64,000 nucleotides of DNA from Firmicutes bacterium UBA2116 (GTDB lineage: Bacteria > Bacillota > Clostridia > Tissierellales > Sedimentibacteraceae), in contig DCYG01000033.1 of assembly GCA_002331025.1 (NCBI GenBank), positions 39,764 through 103,763 of the forward strand, in the 5' to 3' direction. Position numbers and translations under genes: made by a program. This document shows positions 17,816-25,039 of the stretch, piece after piece. The notes below the pieces were generated by a model. The model worked only from the letters and a program-made list of their open reading frames with translations. It made no database searches and was not told where the DNA came from. Position 1 is the first letter of the stretch. Every line of letters begins with the position of its first letter.

Positions 17816-18250
17816 TTATAGGAATTTCATTAATCTTTCAATATTATCCTGTTCCAATTCAATAAATCTACTTGCCAATGCCTGAATTTGCGGGTCGGAG
17901 TTTTGATGGGAATTTAATGTTTTTGTTATACCTGTAACTCCCATGGTATTTCCCTTAATAAGCATATCGGCAACATGAGATGGACTGTTACTGATTAGAG
18001 TATTAATTTCTAAGCCCATTCTTGAGCTAAACTTAGTCATTGCCGAAATGTCTTTAGGTTCATGATTTCTTTTTAACAGCTCTTCGTATGCTTCATTAGC
18101 AATTTCGTCATAGCTTCTAAGCTGATATTTAAGTTCATCATATATTTTATTATCTTTAACCTTTTTTAATAGTGTATTTATTGTTTCAACACCCATTTTA
18201 GCTCCGCGATAAATTTCAGATAAAAAATCTACAGTATTATTACTTTCCAT
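17816..18250 (-). CDS. DUF2383 / ferritin-like four-helix-bundle protein
   Basis: A 144-residue helical protein on the minus strand with features of DUF2383 (PA2169-type ferritin-like bundle): FLSEIYRGAKMGVETINTLLKKV, KYQLRSYDEIANEAYEELLKRNHEPKD, and a C-terminal LASRFIELEQDNIERL. Members are small, often stress- or spore-linked proteins, and a metal role is unproven. The start is the ATG complementary to 18248-18250, with AGGAGAGC just upstream on that strand. It is divergent from the KAP gene and convergent with the HAD gene. Confidence 0.7.
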   Translation of the reverse strand: MESNNTVDFLSEIYRGAKMGVETINTLLKKVKDNKIYDELKYQLRSYDEIANEAYEELLKRNHEPKDISAMTKFSSRMGLEINTLISNSPSHVADMLIKGNTMGVTGITKTLNSHQNSDPQIQALASRFIELEQDNIERLMKFL

Positions 18251-18463
18251 TTTGCTCTCCTTTTTACCCTTATTATTAGCATGATCGTAGCTTTAATACG
18301 CAAACAAATGCCTTGTTACATAATTTGCCATTCAATGTTGATTTATATGCAGAGAGTATATATAATTATATATATAAATCTGATTTACTGCGATTAGAGA
18401 TGCTTATGGAATTCAAAAGATTTAATAATGTAATTACAAAAGTATAATTATTGGAGAATAAAT

Positions 18464-20683
18464 ATGTTTAACACAGACTCACCTATAACTACTATAAAGG
18501 ATGACTTGCTGAATAGGGATAAATTTGCAAAGCAGTTGGCGCAGGCTATACTATCTTATAATCAATCTAACAGCTTTAATATTGGATTATATGGAGAGTG
18601 GGGTTCCGGAAAAACATCTGTAATTAACATGGTTGAGGAAAGTATAATATCATTGACAAGTGAGCAACAAGAAAAACCTGTAATTATAAGGTTCAATCCA
18701 TGGCTTTTTTCTGACCAGACGCAGCTTACAATTCAATTTTTTAAACAGCTTTCATCTGCTTTTAAAAGATCATCTGCAGTACAAGCTGTTGGAACGGCAA
18801 TGGAGGCATTGGGAGCGGCGTTTGAACTTACAAGCTTCGTTCCTTTAGTCGGTACATCCGGAGGAGTGGTGGCAAAGATAGTTCAGGGAATAGGAAAGGG
18901 ACTGTCGGGTAAAACATTATCTCCTGATATACAGAATCTGAAAAATGAAATAGCATATAATTTAAAGGAAAAAGAAGTTAAAACAATAATTATTATAGAC
19001 GATATAGACAGATTGTCAAATGAAGAAATACGGTCTGTCTTTCAGCTTGTTAAATCGATTGCCGATTTTCCAAATACAATATATTTACTTGCTTTTGATT
19101 ATGAGATTGTTACAAGAGCACTTGGAGAGGTGCAAAACACTGATGGAAAGAAATACTTGGAGAAAATTATTCAGGTTCCATTCCAATTGCCTAAAATAAA
19201 TGACCAACAGCTCATAGATTTATTTTTTAATGGATTAAACAATATTATAGCTGAAATACCGGATGAGAAGTTTGATAAAGAAAGATGGTCTCTATTGTTT
19301 TTATATGGTATCAAGAATTACATAAAGACTATCAGGGATGTTCTGCGATTAAATAATACAATTTCATTAAAGTATAGTTTTTTAAAGGATGAAGTAAATA
19401 TAATTGATTTAATAGGAATAACTACAATTCAAGTTTTTGCACCGAGTATTTACGAACGGTTACAACACTATAAGGATAATTTTTGTGGGGAATTTTCTTA
19501 TTATTCAAATAATGACAATGAAAAAAATGAATTCGGAGAGTTGTATGAATCTATTATTAATAATCAGGATGAGATTGAAAGAAAAAATATTTCAGAAATT
19601 CTTTCATTGCTATTTCCTAAAGTAAATAGTATTGTAAAGAATAATTTTTCAAATTATAACTATGACAGTAACAACTCAATGTTATTAGGAAGTATATGTA
19701 ACAAGGATTATTTTGACAGATACTTTTCGCTGTCTTTCAGTGAAAGCTTATCTTTACAGGAAGCAGAGCACATTATCTTTAAAGAGGAGAACAGGAAAGA
19801 GTTAAATAAATTATTACTAAATATAGATGAAAGAAATCAAACTAATATTTTCTTGAATTATTTTAACTCAGCTATGAGAAAATTGAAAAAAACAGATGAG
19901 TATAGAAATAGAATTGGGTTAGTATTAGGTTCGATTTTAGAAAATTGGGATAATTTACATGATGTTGATGAAAGACAACTTTTTTCATTTCCGTGGGTCT
20001 GGCGATTAATGAATGCCGTGGACCATTCTTTAAAGACTTTTTCTGAAGAAGCGGATAGGTTTTCAGTCATATTGAATATGTTCAATAATACAAATATTAG
20101 CTTATATGTGAAGCTAACAATCTTATCAAGTTTTGAACAAGAATACAATCGTTACTCGGGAGACGATAAAAAGGACCGGACACCGGATGAATATATTTTA
20201 AGCTTGGAACACGTTTTAATGTTAGAAGAAAGATGCTTTCATTATATAGAAGAGCTTATCAATAATGATAATTTAATAAATATAAAAGGTTTTTCAAGTG
20301 TTGAGTGGTTTGTTGAAAATTCTGAAAATGAGACATTGAAGAGTAAATTCCATAATTATATGAATCATATAATTCAAACGGACGATGATTTGGCTAGGTT
20401 AATTTCTTCGTTAACCAGTCACGGAAAAGGTGCCGGTAATATTGTTTATGAATTATGGAATGTTGATTTGAAACATATGAGTAAATATTCTGATATTGAG
20501 GAAGCAGTTAACAGAATGAACAATTATATTAAAAATGACAGCTTTAACAAGCTTGATCGTGTTGTTAAGGAGGATATTATAGCGTTCTTAGTATTTTATG
20601 AAGTTAAGGATGAACCTTACAGAGAAAGCGTTACGCGTCCATTGATAGAGAAATTTTGTAAAAAACATGATATTATACTTTAA
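18464..20683 (+). CDS. KAP-family P-loop NTPase, probable defence protein
   Basis: A 739-residue KAP NTPase: Walker A GEWGSGKTS at residues 44-52, RFNPWLFSDQTQL after it, and Walker B IIIDDIDRLSNEE around D179/D180. Between them is a hydrophobic insert (AMEALGAAFELTSFVPLVGTSGGVVAKIVQGIG, about 105-140), matching the membrane insert of this family. AAA-like second half TIYLLAFDYEIV ... KYLEKIIQVPFQLP follows, then a long helical C-terminus with no known enzyme domain. KAP proteins are membrane-associated STAND-like NTPases, and several act against phages. The start ATG 18464 follows TTGGAGAATAA. No separate effector is adjacent except a VOC protein. Confidence 0.8.
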   Translation: MFNTDSPITTIKDDLLNRDKFAKQLAQAILSYNQSNSFNIGLYGEWGSGKTSVINMVEESIISLTSEQQEKPVIIRFNPWLFSDQTQLTIQFFKQLSSAFKRSSAVQAVGTAMEALGAAFELTSFVPLVGTSGGVVAKIVQGIGKGLSGKTLSPDIQNLKNEIAYNLKEKEVKTIIIIDDIDRLSNEEIRSVFQLVKSIADFPNTIYLLAFDYEIVTRALGEVQNTDGKKYLEKIIQVPFQLPKINDQQLIDLFFNGLNNIIAEIPDEKFDKERWSLLFLYGIKNYIKTIRDVLRLNNTISLKYSFLKDEVNIIDLIGITTIQVFAPSIYERLQHYKDNFCGEFSYYSNNDNEKNEFGELYESIINNQDEIERKNISEILSLLFPKVNSIVKNNFSNYNYDSNNSMLLGSICNKDYFDRYFSLSFSESLSLQEAEHIIFKEENRKELNKLLLNIDERNQTNIFLNYFNSAMRKLKKTDEYRNRIGLVLGSILENWDNLHDVDERQLFSFPWVWRLMNAVDHSLKTFSEEADRFSVILNMFNNTNISLYVKLTILSSFEQEYNRYSGDDKKDRTPDEYILSLEHVLMLEERCFHYIEELINNDNLINIKGFSSVEWFVENSENETLKSKFHNYMNHIIQTDDDLARLISSLTSHGKGAGNIVYELWNVDLKHMSKYSDIEEAVNRMNNYIKNDSFNKLDRVVKEDIIAFLVFYEVKDEPYRESVTRPLIEKFCKKHDIIL

Positions 20684-20716
20684 ACAATATAATTATACAA
20701 AAAAGGAGATTTTTAG

Positions 20717-21112
20717 ATGGGTATTATGAAATTATCATCACAAATAACTTTTTTATATTTTGAAAAATTAGATGAGGCAAGAACATTCTTTGAAGATGTA
20801 CTTGAGCTCAAGAAGGTGTTTGATCCAAAATGGGCATGTGTATGGAGAATAGGAAATGATTCTTTTCTCGGTGGAGTTGATGTCAAGGAAGGGTCTATAG
20901 AAGTAACAAACAGAGGCGGAGTATTGATCAGTTTTACAGTTGAAAATATAGAAGAGGTTTATGAGAAACTAAAGAAATGTGATTTGAAGGATATGACGGA
21001 AATAAAGTTTTTTGAAGATATTAATCTAAATTCCTTTTTGTTTACAGGACCTGAAGGATATAAATTTGAAGTTCAGCAGTTTGAAACTGAAGAATTGCGC
21101 AGATTATTTTAG
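20717..21112 (+). CDS. VOC (glyoxalase/bleomycin-resistance-like) superfamily protein
   Basis: A 131-residue protein with the paired beta-alpha-beta-beta-beta layout of the vicinal oxygen chelate fold: ITFLYFEKLDEARTFFEDVLELKKVFDP, a central GGVLISFTVENIEEVYEKLKKC and the closing LFTGPEGYKFEVQQFE. Metal ligands are not fully conserved, so it may bind a ligand rather than catalyse. AAAAGGAG lies 8 bases before ATG 20717. It is 33 bp downstream of the KAP gene and is probably co-transcribed with it. The substrate is unknown. Confidence 0.75.
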   Translation: MGIMKLSSQITFLYFEKLDEARTFFEDVLELKKVFDPKWACVWRIGNDSFLGGVDVKEGSIEVTNRGGVLISFTVENIEEVYEKLKKCDLKDMTEIKFFEDINLNSFLFTGPEGYKFEVQQFETEELRRLF

Positions 21113-21179
21113 ACGGCAATTCCATATCTTTCATATCTGTTTTTAAGCTAAAATGATGTGGTAAAACAATAGAAAAATA

Positions 21180-21208
21180 TTGAACGAAAGGCTATATTGT
21201 GGTATAGT
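21180..21208 (+). promoter_or_regulatory. Sigma-A promoter for the AAA-DUF4276 pair
   Basis: TTGAAC at 21180-21185, a 17-base spacer, and TATAGT at 21203-21208. It lies 57 bases before ATG 21265. Confidence 0.6.
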
Positions 21209-21264
21209 GAAATAACAATATTTGTAAGGTTATTAAATATATTTTGTTTAAGGATGTGTGGAAA

Positions 21265-22368
21265 ATGCCAAGGTTAAGTCGAGGTCAGTTAAGCAAAATT
21301 CGCATTAGAGGATTTAAATCAATTAAGGAATGTGAAATTAAATTTAATAAAATTAATGTATTAATAGGCAGTAACGGTGCAGGTAAATCTAACTTTATTT
21401 CTGCATTTTCTTTGCTTCAAAATATTTTAATAAAAAACTTACAATTAACGGTTGCACAAAGCGGTATTAACTCCTTGTTTTTTAACGGCAGAAAGATAAC
21501 CGAGGAAATAGAATTTGAAGTTTTTTTCGGGAATAATTCTTACGGATTTACACTTGTACCAACTGAAGATAACAGACTGATTTTTAAAAAAGAGTATTTC
21601 GGATATTACGGAACGTTTAATACACAGAGTTTTGTATCCAGCGGCCATAGCGAGGCAAGGTGGGAAACAGGAACAGGCAATAAAATTCAGGATTATGTTG
21701 CTCCAATATTAGACAAACAAAATTGGAGAGTGTATCATTTTCATGATACAGGAAAGAGCGCAAAGGTAAAACAAGAGCATAATATTTCAAATAATAAAGT
21801 ATTACTTTATGATGCCTCGAATCTCGGTGCATTCTTGTATAGATTACGAAACCATTACAAAGATTCTTACGATGAAATCGTTAAAACTATAAGGCTGATA
21901 GCTCCATATTTTGATAACTTTGAATTGGAGCCGAATGAGGGTAATAATGAATTAATAATTCTCAGATGGAGGCAGAAAGGATGCGAAGATATATTTAATG
22001 CTTCTCAGCTATCTGATGGTACATTGAGATTTATTTGTCTTGCAACTTTATTGCTGCAGCCTCATGAACTACAACCGGAAACTATAATAGTTGATGAACC
22101 GGAGCTTGGACTTCATCCGTATGCCATTACTATATTTTCTGAAATGGTCAGACAATTATCCGATGAAAAACAAATAATTATTTCAACACAGTCTGTAGAG
22201 CTTCTTAATGAATTTGATATTGAGGATATCATTGTTGTTGACAGGGATGAGTCAGGTTCAATATTTAAACGTCTGAGCGAAGAAGAGTTAAAAGAGTGGT
22301 TGGAGTATGACTATGCGCTAGGTGATTTGTGGAAAAAGAATGTGCTGGGAGGTAGACTCTCAAAATGA
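21265..22368 (+). CDS. AAA15/OLD-like ATPase of a two-gene defence-type module
   Basis: A 367-residue SMC/RecF-type ATPase without a long coiled coil. IRIRGFKSIKECEIKFNKINVLIGSNGAGKSN gives Walker A at 35-42, QLSDGTLRFICLATLL is the ABC-type signature, and IIVDEPELGLHPYA gives Walker B D277-E278. STQSVELLNEFD follows as the switch-like end. Such ATPases act as sensors or motors for a partner nuclease in OLD, PARIS, AbiL and similar systems. The next gene, a DUF4276 Toprim-like protein, overlaps by 4 bp. ATG 21265 is preferred to the TTG at 21244. Confidence 0.8.
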   Translation: MPRLSRGQLSKIRIRGFKSIKECEIKFNKINVLIGSNGAGKSNFISAFSLLQNILIKNLQLTVAQSGINSLFFNGRKITEEIEFEVFFGNNSYGFTLVPTEDNRLIFKKEYFGYYGTFNTQSFVSSGHSEARWETGTGNKIQDYVAPILDKQNWRVYHFHDTGKSAKVKQEHNISNNKVLLYDASNLGAFLYRLRNHYKDSYDEIVKTIRLIAPYFDNFELEPNEGNNELIILRWRQKGCEDIFNASQLSDGTLRFICLATLLLQPHELQPETIIVDEPELGLHPYAITIFSEMVRQLSDEKQIIISTQSVELLNEFDIEDIIVVDRDESGSIFKRLSEEELKEWLEYDYALGDLWKKNVLGGRLSK

Positions 22369-23027
22369 AAAATGTGTATATTTTATGTGAGGGGCAAACG
22401 GAGGAGTCCTTTATCAATGAAGTTATATATCCGTATTTTTTAAATATTGGTATTTATATAAGACCAATAATATGCACAACAAAAAGAACTATAGCTAAAA
22501 AGCACAAAGGTGGAGTATCTGATTATAATAAAATTAAAACTGAACTGAAAATTTTATGTAAGCAGCACAAAAACGAAATTGTAACAACGATGTTTGATTA
22601 TTATGCGATGCCGGATAATACTCCGGAAATTCATCATAAAGATTCAGATATATATAAACAGATTGAGTATATAGAAAATAAAATTACCGAAGATATTAAT
22701 CACTCTAATTGTTTTTTCGGGTTAATGCTTCACGAGTTTGAAGGACTGCTTTTTTCTTCGCCACAGTCATTTGAGTTAATAACTGATATTAATACTACCA
22801 ATATTATACAAGATATCAGGGATTCGTTTGATTCTCCTGAGCATATAAACAATTCCGTAGAGACCGCACCATCAAAGCGATTAGAAAAACTAATACCTAA
22901 CTATTCTAAAATAAGAAATGGTACAATCATATCCAAAGAAATAGGAATTGATAGACTAATGGAGGAATGTAAACATTTTTCTGACTGGATTGAAAAAATA
23001 AAGACGTTTGAATTACAGAGCAGATAA
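22365..23027 (+). CDS. DUF4276 (Toprim-like) effector candidate, partner of the AAA ATPase
   Basis: A 220-residue protein starting VYILCEGQTEESFINEVIYPYF, the conserved Glu-rich opening of DUF4276, followed by TTMFDYYAMP and FGLMLHEFEGLLFSSP. Together these resemble a Toprim acidic-residue pattern (E, D, H-E). The family is found next to AAA15/AAA21 ATPases and is suspected to be a nuclease. Translation is coupled to the ATPase through an ATGA overlap. The downstream 3' side is IS66 debris, so the module ends here. The nuclease activity is inference. Confidence 0.75.
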   Translation: MKNVYILCEGQTEESFINEVIYPYFLNIGIYIRPIICTTKRTIAKKHKGGVSDYNKIKTELKILCKQHKNEIVTTMFDYYAMPDNTPEIHHKDSDIYKQIEYIENKITEDINHSNCFFGLMLHEFEGLLFSSPQSFELITDINTTNIIQDIRDSFDSPEHINNSVETAPSKRLEKLIPNYSKIRNGTIISKEIGIDRLMEECKHFSDWIEKIKTFELQSR

Positions 23028-23035
23028 CATAAATT

Positions 23036-23575
23036 TTAGTTTAAGTCGTGAAAGAGTGATTTTCGGAGTTGGCCCGACAACACTTTTTTATTTTTCAAAT
23101 AATATAAAAACATATTACTACTGGCAAAGAAGAGTATGCAATGCGGTATGTAATGAGTTAGCAATAGCAAATGGAAACAAAGCAGTACCGGTATTTGCAG
23201 AAGTGAAGATTCCGGCAGGAAGGTCCTTAGATGTAGCAATCACAATGAATATAAATAATATATCACTTCAAATACACAATGGAGCAGAAGAAAGAGTGAC
23301 AGCAAAAACACTAAGGTAATTGGGAAGCATATGATAAAGGATTATTCAAATGTTTCACAGACAGCATATTTTTGTTTTGCGGAAGGAAACCAAACAGAAT
23401 AAAAGCGCTATATTGGGACAGCAATGGATTTGTGATGCTATACAAAAGATTATAAGAAGCAAAATTTCAATGACCAAGGAACCAAAACGAAGTATGTGAA
23501 TTATCAAAACAGCAGCTAAGATGGCTGATGGAAGGGCTAAGCATAGATCAGCCCAAGAGTCAAGAAACTTAACGG
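23036..23575 (+). mobile_element. IS66 relic (TnpA and TnpB remnants)
   Basis: Bases 23094-23319 encode a TnpA-like tail (YYWQRRVCNAVCNELAIA ... NISLQIHNGAEERVTAKTL). Bases 23340-23573 encode a TnpB-like piece (IFLFCGRKPNRIKALYWDSNG, then LRWLMEGLSIDQP) interrupted by several stops. No TnpC or element ends are visible. It sits between the DUF4276 and SEC-C genes, so it is a scar of an old insertion at the module border. Confidence 0.8.
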
Positions 23576-23603
23576 AAAAATTGTATTGTGACGAGGGTAT
23601 AAA

Positions 23604-24791
23604 ATGAACAGAAAAAAAGATGAAAAAACTGCAAAAATATTGTATGAAGTTATGGATAGTGTGAAAGCACTTAGTCGTGAGTTGCAGGAAAAAAGAGATA
23701 AAAGTCTCTGGAAAGAAATTAAAATGCCGTGTAATTTGGGGGATATAATTCATGGATTGAAAAAAAGTGAAATGACTGACATCCGCCAAAATTTAGGGAT
23801 GAAATATTTAAGCTCCCTAAATAAAGATGATTTAGCCTCGGAGCTGACTAAATTACTACCGATATTTTTTGAATATACAATACGTAAATTTGACCGTAGC
23901 TTATTTGACTTAATAACATCAATAGTTCATAATTCCGGTGCAATACCATGTGCAGATATGAAACTTTCAGATGTTGAAAAGTTAATGAGGTATGGTATTG
24001 CCTTTCCTGTAAAACTTGACAACCAAAAGGTTCTTTTTATGCCTGAAGAATTAATAAATCAATATAATTTATTAAATATTATTGAAATTGAAAGGGTAAT
24101 TCAACGAAATACAGAATGGATACTTTTTGCGCAGGGTATGCTTTATTACTATGGTGTAATGGATGCATGGCGTTTAATTAAAAATGTTGAAAAATATGTT
24201 GATCAAAAAGTTAATATTGATGAATTTATAGATGTGTTATCTTTTTCTTGCTATTTTTATGAGTATATGGATATGACTGATTACGGTTACAGAGATAGCA
24301 GAGTGCATGACAGCAGAGCAATAATTGCAGAGCATAACAAACGACATGATGTTGATTATTATCCATTTACAAAAAAATATCTTTTGAAGACAGGTGATCG
24401 AAATAATAGAAGCTTGTCACCGGAAATGAAAAGCTTTACAGACTTTCTCCTGTTGAATTATGACATACCAAAGGATGGAATATATGAAATATCGGATCAA
24501 TTAATCAATATTATAAATATGGGATTGAATCCATCGGTAATTATCGAATATTTAGAAACATGGATTGAGATACCTTCTTTTGAGTATTTACAAATTTTAA
24601 CCACTAAAGTAACGGAGCTGTATAACAATACGCGTCAATGGGCACTAAAGGGACATACACCCGGAGAATTGTTCAAAGTTTCTTCACCCCCAAATAATGT
24701 AATTGAAATGCCAACGCAAAATAAGATTGGTCGCAACGATCCGTGCCCCTGCGGCAGTGGTAAAAAATACAAAAAATGCTGCGGGAAATAA
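23604..24791 (+). CDS. Unknown protein with C-terminal SEC-C zinc motif
   Basis: A 395-residue protein whose only recognisable part is the last 22 residues, IGRNDPCPCGSGKKYKKCCGK, a SEC-C motif that binds zinc and in SecA contacts SecB and ribosomes. The preceding 370 residues are helical and repeat-like with no known motif (LNKDDLASELTKLLPIFFEYTIRKFDRSLFDLITSIVHNSG, FYEYMDMTDYGYRDSRVHDS). Stand-alone SEC-C fusions of this size are common in bacterial accessory regions, often near defence genes. The start ATG 23604 has GAGGGTAT upstream. No partner gene is evident. Confidence 0.65.
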   Translation: MNRKKDEKTAKILYEVMDSVKALSRELQEKRDKSLWKEIKMPCNLGDIIHGLKKSEMTDIRQNLGMKYLSSLNKDDLASELTKLLPIFFEYTIRKFDRSLFDLITSIVHNSGAIPCADMKLSDVEKLMRYGIAFPVKLDNQKVLFMPEELINQYNLLNIIEIERVIQRNTEWILFAQGMLYYYGVMDAWRLIKNVEKYVDQKVNIDEFIDVLSFSCYFYEYMDMTDYGYRDSRVHDSRAIIAEHNKRHDVDYYPFTKKYLLKTGDRNNRSLSPEMKSFTDFLLLNYDIPKDGIYEISDQLINIINMGLNPSVIIEYLETWIEIPSFEYLQILTTKVTELYNNTRQWALKGHTPGELFKVSSPPNNVIEMPTQNKIGRNDPCPCGSGKKYKKCCGK

Positions 24792-24801
24792 TATAATTAT
24801 G

Positions 24802-24887
24802 CATTTTATATTATGCTTTTGATATAGGCTCAGAAACAACCTAACTATACTGATATATACAACTATTGTGCTAAAGCAATTTTTGTG
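24802..24887 (+). pseudogene. Internally deleted relic of the DUF3307 gene
   Basis: 24802-24866 matches the intact DUF3307 gene at 38165-38226 (CTTTTGATATAGGCTCAGAAAC and so on). The match then jumps to the gene's last 24 bases (CTATTGTGCTAAAGC through TTTTTGTGA). The join falls in TACAAC, which occurs at both ends of the missing stretch (38221-38226 and 38552-38557). This implies a 331-bp deletion by short-repeat recombination. Confidence 0.8.
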
Positions 24888-24949
24888 ACAGCAACCCTAT
24901 AAAACAAAGCTTTAAGTTTTAGTCATAAAAATTATAACCCGCCATCAAG

Positions 24950-24999
24950 CGAACAAAAGTTCGAAAATAGTTGCAAAAAATATAATTCTCTGATATACT
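24950..24999 (+). promoter_or_regulatory. Promoter of the RM-Wadjet locus with a LexA/SOS-box-like operator
   Basis: CGAACAAAAGTTCG at 24950-24963 is a perfect palindrome apart from its centre (GAAC-N4-GTTC), which is the core of the Gram-positive LexA (DinR) box. Eight bases downstream lies a promoter: TTGCAA at 24971-24976, a 17-base spacer, TATACT at 24994-24999. The methylase start at 25040 has AAAAGGGG before it. Control by LexA is inference. Confidence 0.65.
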
Positions 25000-25039
25000 A
25001 AAATAAAAATAATTCTCCCACGTAGAAAAGGGGTTTACC

